Shown here in pieces: positions 44,800 through 54,614 of a stretch of DNA of 64,000 nt. Origin of the DNA: an uncultured Actinomycetes bacterium (lineage in GTDB: Bacteria > Actinomycetota > Acidimicrobiia > Acidimicrobiales > RAAP-2). The notes beneath the pieces were generated by a model. It was not told the origin of the DNA and did no database searches. It saw only the letters and a program-made list of their open reading frames with translations. Position numbers and translations under genes: made by a program. The stretch is from assembly GCA_903860915.1 (NCBI GenBank), contig CAIOSJ010000021.1, forward strand, positions 186,001 to 250,000, in the 5' to 3' direction. The number at the start of each line of letters is the position of its first letter. The stretch's first letter is position 1.

Positions 44800-45636
44800 C
44801 TAGAGCCCAGCGGGGAAACGCACCATTGCGAGTTGACTCGACGAGGCCACCAGTCGATCACGATCATCAAAGAGTTCACAGCGCTCATCGACGAGGCCGT
44901 CCTCGATGACGACACACCACTGGCGAACGCGCAACCATTCGCTGGCTGGAATCGAGCGTACGTAGGATGACAATTGCAAGGTCGGCACCCAGCCCGAGGA
45001 TCCCACTGGGAAGGTGGCCGGTGGCAAGGCGTCACTGGCAAAGAGCACGCTCCACGCGTCCCAGATTGATGCTCCGTCGTCTAGGCGAATCCATCCCTGG
45101 ACTTCGGCGCGATCGCTAACCTGCCCCTGAGTCCACAACACACAAGCGGGATCGAGACGTAGATCTGTCACCGACATGATGTTGACGTCCCCATTGGCTG
45201 GTTGTTGACTTCTCACGCAGTCGTCGAGGGCGGGTACCCGTGGGGGTTGAGCGTCGTGGTAACGCAAGTGGGAGTCCTCAGATAGGGAACCCAGCGTGAC
45301 GAGCGACTCCGTCGTTATGACGTCATTTTGGTACAGCGCGACGTGAATAAAAGACGCCCCACGGCCGATGCGACGCACGTCGACCTCGAGCTGCGCTGCA
45401 CCGACATTCGGAGCACCTATGTAATTCGTCGTCACCGCCGTGGCGTGCAGGTGGGGTCCACCCGCCGCCGCCGCCGCCGCGATCGCGGCGTTCGCCATGA
45501 CGCATTGAAGATAACCACCATTGGGTCGACCAACTACCGTATAGGCCTGTGACAAATTGACGTCGTAGCGGCCGTCCGAGCGAAGTTCTACGGCGGCGGC
45601 GTCACGGAGAATCGTGACCAATGCGGTGTCGGACAT
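44800..45636 (-). CDS. acyl-CoA thioesterase (double hotdog)
   Basis: 278 residues from the ATG at 45636 (AGGGTGGGG upstream). Two hotdog modules of the TesB/thioesterase-like fold: N-terminal VVGRPNGGYLQCVMANAAI with a six-alanine run encoded by a GCN repeat (around 45465-45482), and C-terminal DDGASIWDAWSVLFASDALPPATF. This fits fatty-acyl-CoA thioesterases common in actinobacteria. Divergent from mmsA, whose start is 66 bases away. Confidence 0.83.
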   Translation of the reverse strand: MSDTALVTILRDAAAVELRSDGRYDVNLSQAYTVVGRPNGGYLQCVMANAAIAAAAAAGGPHLHATAVTTNYIGAPNVGAAQLEVDVRRIGRGASFIHVALYQNDVITTESLVTLGSLSEDSHLRYHDAQPPRVPALDDCVRSQQPANGDVNIMSVTDLRLDPACVLWTQGQVSDRAEVQGWIRLDDGASIWDAWSVLFASDALPPATFPVGSSGWVPTLQLSSYVRSIPASEWLRVRQWCVVIEDGLVDERCELFDDRDRLVASSSQLAMVRFPAGL

Positions 45637-45701
45637 GAACCCCACCCTACAAGCCACGCGCCGTGGTCACTAGATTGGAGAGACAACCGCAAAGGAGTGC
45701 C

Positions 45702-47180
45702 ATGCGTCAAATTTCCCACTTCATCGATGGCGTCGCGACGCACATCCCCGGGGTCAAAAGTCCCGTCTACAACCCGGCCACGGGTGAAGTAAGCGGCGAA
45801 GTCCAATTCGCCTCTAGCGATACGGTCGAAACCGTGGTCGCTTCAGCACGCGCGGGAGCCACGCGCTGGCGCAACGCCACCATGGCGCAGAGGAGTGGCG
45901 TTCTCTTTCGCTTTCGTCAACTCTTGTTGGACCACGCCGACGAACTCGCAGCCCTCATTACCCTTGAGCACGGCAAGACCACTCCGGACGCTCATGGTGA
46001 GTTGGCGCGAGGTCTCGAATCAGTCGAGTACGCCTGTGGACTAAGTGAACTTCTGAAGGGAAGCTTCTCATCTCAGGTGGCTGACGGCGTCGACGTCCAC
46101 TCCCTTCGCGAGCCGGTGGGCGTCGTAGTGGCCATCACTCCCTTCAATTTTCCAGTGATGGTGCCACTCTGGATGCTGGCCAACGCCCTGGCTGCCGGTA
46201 ACGCCGTCATCGTTAAGCCCTCCGAAAGAGACCCCTCTCCGAGCGTGCGCCTCGGCGAGCTCCTCACGGCTGCGGGACTACCGGACGGTGTTTTCAGCGT
46301 CGTGCAGGGAAACGCGGACGTTGTGCGACAACTCATCACCCACCCCGAGGTAGACGCCATTAGTTTCGTGGGATCGACTCCAGTCGCTCGTTCTATTTAC
46401 GAGACTGGAACGCAGGCCGGAAAGCGTGTGCAAGCCCTCGGTGGAGCCAAGAATCACATGGTGGTGCTACCCGATGCGGACCTGGACGTCGCGGCCGATG
46501 CCGCCATAAACGCCGCCTTCGGATCGGCCGGCGAGCGTTGCATGGCCGTCAGCATTGTCGTCGCGGTGGGCGGCATTGCCGATGCTCTCATCGACGCCAT
46601 CAGCGCTCGCATGGACCGCCTGACGGTCGGACCGGGCCACGAGGCGGGAGTCGACTTTGGGCCGGTGATCACTCGAGAAAGTCGTGACCGTATCGCACAG
46701 CACGTCGTCAACGCGGCCGCTGATGGCGTCCGGATCGTGCGCGATGGTAGTGACCTCGTGACGCGTCCTGGTTTTTTCATCGGGCCCTGTCTGCTCGACG
46801 GCGTACGGCCGGGTCTGGCGAGCTACGACGAGGAAATCTTTGGTCCGGTACTGGGCGTTGTCCGCGTAGCGGACTACGCGTCCGCGGTCTCTCTCATCAA
46901 CAACAACCCCTACGGCAACGGGGTGGCCATCTTTACGCGCGATGGCAATGTGGCTCGGCACTTTACGCGCGACGTGACGGTCGGAATGATTGGCATCAAT
47001 GTGCCAATTCCGGTCCCGGTGGCGGCCTACTCCTTCGGTGGATGGAAAGACTCCCTCTTCGGTGACGCTCACATCTACGGACCCGAAGGACTCAACTTCT
47101 ACACCCGCGGCAAGGTTGTCACTACGCGCTGGCCACAAGCCTCCGACTCACAAATCGATCTCGGATTTCCAAGAAATAAC
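45702..47180 (+). CDS. mmsA: CoA-acylating methylmalonate-semialdehyde dehydrogenase
   Basis: Converts methylmalonate or malonate semialdehyde plus CoA to propionyl-CoA or acetyl-CoA in valine and inositol breakdown. 493 residues starting MRQISHFIDGVATHI, with AAGGAG 4 bases before the ATG. Catalytic C280 (AGERCMAVS), cofactor stretch ITPFNFPVMVPLWM and FVGSTPVARSIYE, and the C-terminal PVPVAAYSFGGWKDS match the MmsA/IolA branch rather than hydrolytic aldehyde dehydrogenases. No other valine genes are adjacent. Confidence 0.93.
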
Positions 47181-47201
47181 TAATGCGGGTTTCCGAGTAA
47201 C

Positions 47202-48623
47202 GTGAACAACTTCTTCGGCGGAGGTCTGCGGGAAACGGCCGCCATGATCTGGATGACCTGGTGGCCGCTCGTTCTCGGCTTCACGCTGTCGGGACTCGTG
47301 CAGAGTATGGTGCCCCGACGGGGACTGCGACGTTCGCTGGGTCGTGATTCACTAGCTGCGGCACTACGAGCGAGTGGCCTCGGCATCATCTCATCCTCGT
47401 GTAGCTACGCGGCCAGTGCGATGGCTCGGGCGCTCTTCTCCCGAGGGGCGACGTGGCGTAATTCGCTGATTTTCATGATCGCCTCCACCAACCTCGTCCT
47501 CGAATTGGGAATAGTTCTGTACTTCCTACTCGGTGGGTCATTCGTTCTTGCGCAAGTCCTTGGAGGTGCCGTCATGATTAGCCTCGTGACGCTCGGGGTT
47601 TCAGTCGCCTTCCCTCGCGACGTTCAGGTATCGCTCGCCCAGAAGGTGAGTCAATCAGCTCCGGCCGAGAATGCGCTCGAGGAAAAATCGTTCTGCCAGA
47701 TCGTCATCTCGCGCGAGGCCTGGCTTCGAGGTTCTCGCTTCACTCGGGGGGACCTCACCATGGTGTGGCGTGAGCTGGCTCTCGGTTTTCTCGTCGCGGG
47801 TTTTCTCAGTGCGAATCTCCCCGCGAGTTGGTGGCACCACCTCTTCCTCAACGGTCACGGCTGGCTCACCATGCTTGAAAATGTCCTTATTGCTCCCCTG
47901 GTCGCCGTTATAGCCTTCGTCTGCTCAGTGGGCAATATCCCCCTGGCCGCAGCCCTGTGGCTCAACGGTGTCAGTTTTGGTGGCGTGATCTCCTTCATTT
48001 TCGCAGACCTGATCACTCTGCCCTTACTGCTCATTTATCGGCGCTTCTACGGCACAGCCACCGCGTGGCGGCTGGCACTCTTCCTCTGGGGGGTCATGAG
48101 CCTCGGAGGCCTACTCACTGAACTGTTGTTCCGGGCTGCGCACTTGGTGCCCAAACCTGCCGGTTTCACGCGCTCCCTCCAGAGTTTCGATACGGCCAGC
48201 ACTCTGTACCTCAACATCGCCGCCTCGCTGATTCTCCTGATTCTGCTCGTGATGTCGCGCGGGTCTTCGAGTGATAGTTCGGTGGCCATTGACCCCATTT
48301 GTGGCATGCAAGTCGACACCGCTGCCCCTGCAGCCACCGCAGAGTACCAGGGGCAGCGCTACTACTTTTGCGCTCCACGTTGCGCCGAAAAGTTCGCGGC
48401 GAACCCAAGTGACGTGATGCGAGAGGATACGGATGGTGACGCCCTTGATCCCATCTGTGGCATGCGCGTTAATTCACGTCACCCCGACGTGATCAGTAGC
48501 TCTGACGGAAAATCCCTCACCACCTATTTCTGCTCACGAAGCTGTCGCGAGACATTTCTCACGGGAAAAGTTCAGCCGCCATCACAGCCCGTCAGCCTGC
48601 AACCCAAACCACCTCGTGGCTGA
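47202..48623 (+). CDS. permease with two C-terminal YHS domains
   Basis: 473 residues. About 9-10 membrane helices (1-355) of the ArsP/UPF0718-like permease type, including SSSCSYAASAMARALFSRGA and ASTNLVLELGIVLYFLLGG, with an internal cytosolic loop (about 140-195). The C-terminus has two tandem YHS metal-binding modules: DPICGMQVD ... YYFCAPRCAEKFAANP and DPICGMRVN ... TYFCSRSCRETF. YHS domains bind copper or other soft metals in transport ATPases. GTG start without a strong ribosome site. Its end overlaps the NUDIX gene by 8 bases. Substrate unknown; arsenic, copper or mercury compounds are candidates. Confidence 0.82.
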   Translation: MNNFFGGGLRETAAMIWMTWWPLVLGFTLSGLVQSMVPRRGLRRSLGRDSLAAALRASGLGIISSSCSYAASAMARALFSRGATWRNSLIFMIASTNLVLELGIVLYFLLGGSFVLAQVLGGAVMISLVTLGVSVAFPRDVQVSLAQKVSQSAPAENALEEKSFCQIVISREAWLRGSRFTRGDLTMVWRELALGFLVAGFLSANLPASWWHHLFLNGHGWLTMLENVLIAPLVAVIAFVCSVGNIPLAAALWLNGVSFGGVISFIFADLITLPLLLIYRRFYGTATAWRLALFLWGVMSLGGLLTELLFRAAHLVPKPAGFTRSLQSFDTASTLYLNIAASLILLILLVMSRGSSSDSSVAIDPICGMQVDTAAPAATAEYQGQRYYFCAPRCAEKFAANPSDVMREDTDGDALDPICGMRVNSRHPDVISSSDGKSLTTYFCSRSCRETFLTGKVQPPSQPVSLQPKPPRG

Positions 48624-49032
48624 GCAGCGATCCTCCGCCCGGGCCTACGGGGTCTGCATCTACGACGACCGGGTGCTGCTCGTTCGAGCAGCCAAGCCCC
48701 ATGAGGGTCAGGCCCTATGGTGGCTCCCCGGGGGTGGCATTGACTTTGGCGAGTCGGCCACGGAAGCCGTAGTCCGAGAGTTCCTCGAAGAAACTGGTAT
48801 CGAAGTGGGTTTCCCCCACCTTCTTGACGTCACCAGTGACACCCGCTTTCGAGATAACGGAGATCGGATCCACACCATACGGATTATCTACCGCGTCACG
48901 GCCCTCACTTTCGAGCTCAGCCACGAAGTTGACGGGACGACCGACTTCGCCCAATGGGTGGACTTGCGTGAACTTCACAACTACGCCCTCGCCCCCTACG
49001 CTCGAGTGAGCATTGAGAGCGTGTTGGCTTAA
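48616..49032 (+). CDS. NUDIX hydrolase
   Basis: 138-residue pyrophosphohydrolase with the full NUDIX box from GGGIDFGESATEAVVREF to LEETG (Gx5Ex7REUxEExGU satisfied). GTG start inside the last codons of the permease gene, so it is coupled to it. Substrate specificity cannot be told. Overlaps the convergent acyl-CoA synthetase end by 4 bases. Confidence 0.9.
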   Translation: MAEQRSSARAYGVCIYDDRVLLVRAAKPHEGQALWWLPGGGIDFGESATEAVVREFLEETGIEVGFPHLLDVTSDTRFRDNGDRIHTIRIIYRVTALTFELSHEVDGTTDFAQWVDLRELHNYALAPYARVSIESVLA

Positions 49033-50705
49033 ACGAAGTACTTGGTACGCAAGTCGCGCTTAAGAAACTTGCCGGCGGGGTTCCGGGGTAGAGGTTCTGA
49101 CGTGAAGGCCACCCGCGTGGGCACCTTAAACGAGGCGATGCGTTCGGCTACGTGATTGCGTAGTTCGTCCTCGGTGATGGAGCCACCCTCGCGCAGCATG
49201 ATGACGCAGGCGACTTCTTCACCGAGACGCTCGTGGGGCACCCCGAAGACTGCAGCCTCGTAGACCGCGGGGTGCTCGTAAATCGCCGCCTCGACTTCAG
49301 CCGAGTAGACGTTTTCACCGGCCCGCAGAATCATGTCCTTGGCGCGGTCTTCAATGTACAAAAAACCATCTTCGTCAATTCGCCCGAGGTCGCCACTTCG
49401 CAGCCATCCCTTTTGCAGGGTCTCGGCAGTGGCTTCTGGCTTATTCCAATATCCGCGAATCAACGTGGCGCACTTCATCCAGATTTCACCCCGCTCGTTG
49501 ACCCCAAGAACGTGGCCCTCGTCATCACGAATCTCAAAGTCCATCAGGATCGTCGGGGTGCGTCCCGTTGAGGTGGGATGACTCACGTAATCGTCGCCGA
49601 AGTTACCGGGCCCGTAGGCATTGGTTTCGGTCATGCCGTAACCAATGCTCGGGCGGCCCTTCGAGAAGGAGCTCTCGACACGCGCCACCAGCTTGGGCGG
49701 AGCCGGTGCCCCACCACCGCCGATGGAAGTCAGAGAACTGGTGTCGTACTTGGAGAAATTAGCGTTCTCCAGCAGGTCCCACGACTGAGTGGGAACGCCC
49801 ACAAAAGTTGTGACCTTGTGTCGTTCAATGAGCTGTAGCGCCCGTTCCGGCTCCCAGCGATACATCATCACGAGCTTGAAGTGCCACGTGAATGCCGACA
49901 TCATGACGGGGATGCACCCGGTCACGTGGAAGAGGGGCACAATCAAAATGAAGCAGGGAGCGTTGCCGCCACCTTCCTCAGCGCTACTGCGTCGAAGGGC
50001 CGTCACGGCGGCGTTCGAGGCGAAAGCCATAATGGCGTTCACGATGGCTCGGTGACTCGAAACTGCGCCCTTGGGAAAGCCCGTGGTGCCCGAGGTGTAG
50101 AGAATCGTGGCGTCGTCATCGGCGCTTAATTCCACCTCCGGCAGAGGAACGCCACGAACGATGACGTCATTCCATTGACGGACGTGAGGTGGCAGGGGCT
50201 GCAGGGCGTCGAGACGCACACCCAGGATCGGTGTGCCCGAGCGTTCGCAGGGGCCGTGCGCGCGACTGATGCGCTCGGTATCGGCAATCAACAAACTGAG
50301 GCCCGCGTCGTTGATGGCGTACTCGTTTTCGTCCTCGGTCCACCAGGCATTGAGCGACACCGAAATGCCTCCTACGGAGATAATCGCCGCAAAGGACACA
50401 ATCCATTCGGGCAGGTTGCGCATCGCGATGCCGACGCGGTCGCCTTTTTTGATGCCGTACTGGTGGACGAGGGCGTACCCCAAGGCATCGACCTCGGCCA
50501 TTACCCGAGCGTAGGTCCACTCTTCATCTTCGTAGACCAAGAAAACGTCGTCGAGGTCGCGGGCACTGGTGAATAAATCGCGGACCGTCGCGGGCGCGTT
50601 AGCGAAAGTTCGAAAGTTAACACCGTCAACCTCCGTTTCGTTCAGTTCAAAGACCGAGCCCGGCCCAGAAATAGCCGATATCGCCGCGTTGAAATCCAGT
50701 GCCAC
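49029..50705 (-). CDS. acyl-CoA synthetase (AMP-forming)
   Basis: 558-residue ANL-family ligase activating a carboxylic acid to its CoA ester via an acyl-AMP. Motifs: phosphate loop ILYTSGTTGFPKG, A5 YGMTETNAYGPG, A7 SGDLGRIDEDGFLYI, A8 DRAKDMILRAGENVY and the C-terminal catalytic lysine in PRNPAGKFLKRDL. GTG start after AAGGAGG. Divergent from the acyl-CoA dehydrogenase across a 69-base gap with a palindromic site. Likely a medium/long-chain fatty-acyl-CoA synthetase. Confidence 0.92.
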   Translation of the reverse strand: MALDFNAAISAISGPGSVFELNETEVDGVNFRTFANAPATVRDLFTSARDLDDVFLVYEDEEWTYARVMAEVDALGYALVHQYGIKKGDRVGIAMRNLPEWIVSFAAIISVGGISVSLNAWWTEDENEYAINDAGLSLLIADTERISRAHGPCERSGTPILGVRLDALQPLPPHVRQWNDVIVRGVPLPEVELSADDDATILYTSGTTGFPKGAVSSHRAIVNAIMAFASNAAVTALRRSSAEEGGGNAPCFILIVPLFHVTGCIPVMMSAFTWHFKLVMMYRWEPERALQLIERHKVTTFVGVPTQSWDLLENANFSKYDTSSLTSIGGGGAPAPPKLVARVESSFSKGRPSIGYGMTETNAYGPGNFGDDYVSHPTSTGRTPTILMDFEIRDDEGHVLGVNERGEIWMKCATLIRGYWNKPEATAETLQKGWLRSGDLGRIDEDGFLYIEDRAKDMILRAGENVYSAEVEAAIYEHPAVYEAAVFGVPHERLGEEVACVIMLREGGSITEDELRNHVAERIASFKVPTRVAFTSEPLPRNPAGKFLKRDLRTKYFV

Positions 50706-50722
50706 GAAGCCTCCTTATGGTT

Positions 50723-50747
50723 CCGTCAAATCATAGACATTTGTCGG
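50723..50747. promoter_or_regulatory. palindromic site between divergent fatty-acid genes
   Basis: CCGTCAAAT (50723-50731) and ATTTGTCGG (50739-50747) form an inverted repeat with one mismatch around CATAGAC. It sits in the 69-base gap between the acyl-CoA synthetase and acyl-CoA dehydrogenase genes, where a TetR- or FadR-type regulator of fatty-acid use would be expected. No such regulator is in the window. Confidence 0.5.
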
Positions 50748-50774
50748 CTACCAGACCTACAACTTGCTATACAT

Positions 50775-52037
50775 ATGACCATGCCCATCAACATCAGCCC
50801 CATCCCAGGACTTGCCGACCACGTCAATGACGTGCGACTTCGCACGGCGAGCTTCATCAACAGCGAGATTCTCCCCGTTGAAGACAAACTCTTCGCTTCC
50901 CGTCGAGGCACAGTCGTCACCGAGCAGGACCGAGAAGATTCGCGCAACTTGCGCGAAGAGGTGAAGCGCAAGGTGAAGGCGGCGGGCCTCTGGGCACCCC
51001 ACCTTCCCCAGGAGTACGGCGGCATGGGTTTGGACTTTATGGCCCACGCCTACATGAACGAAATTATGGCCTACGCCCTCGGCGCGTCATCACTCTTTGG
51101 CGTGGCCGCCCCGAACTCTGGTAACGCCAAAATTCTGGTGAAGTACGGGACCGAAGATCAGAAGCGTAAGTGGCTCCTACCCCTCATTGACGGAAAGATG
51201 GAGTCCGGCTATTCCATGACTGAGCCCGACAACGCGGGTTCCGACCCCCGTTCACTCACCACTACGGCTGTTCGCGAAGGTGATGACTACGTCATCAACG
51301 GCCTCAAATGGTTTACGAGTAACGGCTTTGCTTCGGACTTTTTCATCGTCATGTGCCGCGTCGAAGACTCCACTGGTCAGGGCGGACGGTCCGGATCGAT
51401 GTCACAAATAATCGTGCCCACCGATACGCCCGGGGTTGAGATTGTCCGAGGAATCGGAATATGGGGTGGCAGTTCGTCGGACCACTGCGAAGTGCGCTAC
51501 ACCAACGTTCGCGTTCCCGCGGAGAACGTGTTGGGTCGAGTCGGGCAGGGTCACGAGGCCGCCCAGGAGCGCCTCGGCGCTGGTCGAGTGTTCCACTGCA
51601 TGAACTCCGTCGGACAGATGTGGCGAGCCTTCGACCTAATGGTCGAACGCGCCCTCACGCGTCAAGTACACGGGGGGCTACTGAAGGACAAGCAATTCAT
51701 TCAGGGCTTCATTGCCGATTCCTATATCGACCTGCAGACCTCTCGCCTGCTCACTATTCGAGCAGCGGAATTGATTGACCGAGGCGACCCGCAGGCCCGT
51801 ACCGAAATCTCCGCGTTGAAGGTCTACGTACCCGCCGCCTTTCACCGCGTCGTGGATCGCGCAATTCAAGTCTGGGGGGCTGCGGGAGTGTCAAACGACC
51901 TACCGCTCGCCGCCATGTATCTAGGTGCTCGCACCCTTCGTCTCGCTGATGGACCGGACGAAGTACACCGCATCCTGGTCGCCAAGAACGTCCTGGCCCA
52001 CTACGAAAAGGGCCTCAGTTGGGATTTTGCCCTTTGA
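50775..52037 (+). CDS. acyl-CoA dehydrogenase
   Basis: FAD enzyme of beta-oxidation, 420 residues. Segments: N-terminal helical domain (to about 130), middle beta-domain with SMTEPDNAGSDPRSLTTTA and WFTSNGFASDFFIVM, and C-terminal four-helix domain ending YLGARTLRLADGPDEVHRI. ATG at 50775 has no ribosome site close by; TATACA lies just upstream. Divergent from the acyl-CoA synthetase; the two probably serve the same fatty acids. Confidence 0.92.
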   Translation: MTMPINISPIPGLADHVNDVRLRTASFINSEILPVEDKLFASRRGTVVTEQDREDSRNLREEVKRKVKAAGLWAPHLPQEYGGMGLDFMAHAYMNEIMAYALGASSLFGVAAPNSGNAKILVKYGTEDQKRKWLLPLIDGKMESGYSMTEPDNAGSDPRSLTTTAVREGDDYVINGLKWFTSNGFASDFFIVMCRVEDSTGQGGRSGSMSQIIVPTDTPGVEIVRGIGIWGGSSSDHCEVRYTNVRVPAENVLGRVGQGHEAAQERLGAGRVFHCMNSVGQMWRAFDLMVERALTRQVHGGLLKDKQFIQGFIADSYIDLQTSRLLTIRAAELIDRGDPQARTEISALKVYVPAAFHRVVDRAIQVWGAAGVSNDLPLAAMYLGARTLRLADGPDEVHRILVAKNVLAHYEKGLSWDFAL

Positions 52038-52294
52038 TCTCCGGCGCCCGGAATTTCTCGGGATGCAGTTGGTAGCTCGTGCGAGTCAGTGCTACTCGTC
52101 AGAGTTCCAGTTCGAAACGTGGATGGCCCGGCCACTCAGGCCGTCATCGAAATCATTGCTGGGGTCCTCGTTGGTGGTCACCCTCGTCGCGAAAGCTCTT
52201 CACCGTCGAGGGGCCAGGTGACGTCCATTCAACCGTTCTCGATTCGCAGTTCCAGCGCCATCGACACCACTTCCCAGTACGAGTGGTCCGGTTC

Positions 52295-53305
52295 CTACAG
52301 CTCGCGGCGCCAAGCGACCATTGAGCCCGAGGTGCGACCGCCCAGCGCTTCGTTCACATTTATCATGGGCTGATTGAGAACCGCATTAAAGGTCGAAACC
52401 TTGGTGGTGGCGTAGCCCCCAAGGGCCAGATTCTCCAGGTTCCGTAGTTTCATCAAACCCCCGAGGCGATGGCCGCGATGCGCAGTGGTCACCAACGTGT
52501 CCCACTGATAGGCCGTCTCGGGCTGTTCTCGCGAAACGGTGAGTTCGCTGTAGCCAACCAGCGCCCCGCTTTCGCGGTGACGCGCAGCGCTCACGAGCAA
52601 ATCTCGCCCCATCTCGTGGGTCGTTGCTTCGTGGAAACGAACACGGCCACCGTCCCACACCTCCACCTCGTAATCAATGCCGAGGTGTGGCGTCTCGGAC
52701 GGCATAATGGCTGATAGGTGAGCTCGCTCAATGAGTAGTTCACTGGGCGTTCGTCCGACCCAACTCACGATGTCGTAGTCGGTGGCGAGGGGGCTCCATT
52801 CATCGAGGAGCGCTTGACGAAAAGCTGCTGACTGGGGCCAGGCGATATCACGGCGAACGTTCTCCTCCGCGTGCTGGTAGCCCCGTGCGGGCGCGAAACT
52901 TCGATTGGGGGCCAGCCCCACTTCATGGGCACCCTCCATGACAAAGATGACGAGAGCCGAGCGCTGGAGTCGACGAGCAGCGTTCTCTACGTGCGCCAGG
53001 ATCTGAGTCCCGTGCCCTTGACGACGTTGTGCGGGATCGACGAAGAGGTCGCCGCGCGCCCAGGCAAGATTTTCACTAGTGGTCACCTCGAGTGCGGCCA
53101 CCGCCACGGGATTGCACGGACCGGGACCGTAGGAATAGAGCCGGTGATGAGTGGGGCCAGCCGTCGTTACCGCTCTCGCTCGCCACTCGTCGGGGTGCCA
53201 ACCGTTGCCGTCGCCGCCTTCTCGCTCTCGCTCCGAGCGCTGCAGGACGCCGAACCACGCGTCGAACTCCTCGTTTACTTCTGCTGCCACGCGAGCGAAT
53301 TCCAT
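52295..53305 (-). CDS. double GNAT acetyltransferase (MshD-like)
   Basis: 336 residues with two GNAT domains. The first (about 50-160) has the acetyl-CoA loop RRQGHGTQILAHVE; the second (about 190-330) has HRGHRLGGLMKLRNLENLA. Tandem GNATs of this size include mycothiol synthase MshD, but many actinobacterial paralogues have unknown substrates. The 257 bases after it, to the acyl-CoA dehydrogenase stop, hold no convincing gene. Confidence 0.8.
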   Translation of the reverse strand: MEFARVAAEVNEEFDAWFGVLQRSEREREGGDGNGWHPDEWRARAVTTAGPTHHRLYSYGPGPCNPVAVAALEVTTSENLAWARGDLFVDPAQRRQGHGTQILAHVENAARRLQRSALVIFVMEGAHEVGLAPNRSFAPARGYQHAEENVRRDIAWPQSAAFRQALLDEWSPLATDYDIVSWVGRTPSELLIERAHLSAIMPSETPHLGIDYEVEVWDGGRVRFHEATTHEMGRDLLVSAARHRESGALVGYSELTVSREQPETAYQWDTLVTTAHRGHRLGGLMKLRNLENLALGGYATTKVSTFNAVLNQPMINVNEALGGRTSGSMVAWRREL

Positions 53306-53360
53306 GTACGCATCCTACGGCGGTACTTCCGGTATTTCGAGGGCGCTATCCTCGTCGGTC

Positions 53361-54614
53361 GTGTCCAAGTTGCTACCCCAAGATTTTCGTGACCTCGTCA
53401 GCGGTCCCCTTCGCCGCTATTTCCTGGCCACCTTGCTCTGGGCACTCGGAACTGGCCTCACCCTGTCCCTGAGCGTTGTCTATATCCACAATATTCGACA
53501 CTTCTCCATTGCTTTTGCCACCATTCTTCTCACCATGATGTCGATCTGTGTCATGGGAGTGTCGCCACTCATCGGCACCTTGGTCGATCGTTACGGACCA
53601 TCTCGTATTCTCGCGGTGAGCGTTAGCGTCGCCGTGGTGGGCGACGTCTCCTGGGCCTTTGCTCACTCCGCTTCGTGGATAGTCATCAGCGCCGCCCTAC
53701 TGACGCTTTCCGGCACGGGCATGTGGGGGCCCAGTTCGGTCATCTTGGCGCGTATGGCCGAAGGTGAGCAGCGTCAACGAGCCTTCGGCGTCAATTTCAT
53801 GCTTGTTAATCTGGGCATTGGGGCTGGTGGACTGGTTTCAGCTTCGCTGGTCGACCTCCACAACGCCAGTACATTTACTCATCTATACCTAGGAAACGCT
53901 CTCCTCGCGGGCCTCTACGGAGTTGTGCTGGGTTCCCTATGGCGACACGGTCAGGCCCTCACCATCGAAGACGATGACGAGATTTCGAGCGAGGGTTGGC
54001 GGGTGGTCCTCAAGGATCGACGTCTCGTTCATTACGTACTGGCCTCGCTGCTTCTGACCCTCTGCGGCTACGGCTCCGTAGAAGCCGGATTTTCTCTCTT
54101 CGTCGTTCAAAATGTTCACCTACCGGCGAGCAGCATTGGCATTGTCTTCTTCTGTAATACCGCCACCATTGTCGCCGCCCAGCTCTTCATTCTGCGTTTC
54201 ATTGACGGTAAGAGCCGCACCCGAGTCTTATTCCTCGTCGGCGCGCTCTGGGGGGCCTCGTGGCTCGTGATTGGCTTCTCGGCCGTAGTACCCCACTCGC
54301 TTGCGTTACTCCTGCTGTGTGGCGCCAACGTGGTGTTTGCACTGGGCGAAACCCTCTGGTCACCAGTGGCGCCTGCGCTCGTCAACGACCTCGCCCCCGA
54401 ACATCTCCGTGGTCGCTACAACTCGGCGTCGGGATTGACGTGGTCCTTGGCTGGATCGGTCTCACCCCTCATTGCCGGCCTCATTCTGGGCTCGCAGCAT
54501 TCCGGAGCCTGGCCCTTTGTGATTGGCGTGGGAGCTCTCGGTGGTGGTGCCCTCGCGCTGACGCTCCGTCGTTCCCTGACGCCGCTTGAAGACGGGATTA
54601 GGGAACAGGCTTAG
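53361..54614 (+). CDS. MFS transporter
   Basis: 417 residues from the GTG at 53361, with 12 predicted membrane helices in two sets of six and a central loop (about 195-215, EDDDEISSEGW). The loop between helices 2 and 3 reads GTLVDRYGPSRIL, the MFS signature form. An ATG at 53304 would overlap the divergent GNAT gene. Drug/small-molecule exporters of the DHA1 type look like this; substrate unknown. Overlaps the convergent desaturase end by 4 bases. Confidence 0.85.
   Translation: MSKLLPQDFRDLVSGPLRRYFLATLLWALGTGLTLSLSVVYIHNIRHFSIAFATILLTMMSICVMGVSPLIGTLVDRYGPSRILAVSVSVAVVGDVSWAFAHSASWIVISAALLTLSGTGMWGPSSVILARMAEGEQRQRAFGVNFMLVNLGIGAGGLVSASLVDLHNASTFTHLYLGNALLAGLYGVVLGSLWRHGQALTIEDDDEISSEGWRVVLKDRRLVHYVLASLLLTLCGYGSVEAGFSLFVVQNVHLPASSIGIVFFCNTATIVAAQLFILRFIDGKSRTRVLFLVGALWGASWLVIGFSAVVPHSLALLLLCGANVVFALGETLWSPVAPALVNDLAPEHLRGRYNSASGLTWSLAGSVSPLIAGLILGSQHSGAWPFVIGVGALGGGALALTLRRSLTPLEDGIREQA

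Noticed and set aside
45460..45485. Trinucleotide repeat as a phase-variable tract
   Set aside because: The GCN run encodes alanines in frame, so length change would not switch the gene off; it is part of a normal Ala-rich helix.
52038..52294. A gene in the gap between acyl-CoA dehydrogenase and the GNAT gene
   Set aside because: Open frames exist on the plus strand but lack ribosome sites and recognisable sequence; the minus strand is broken by stops.
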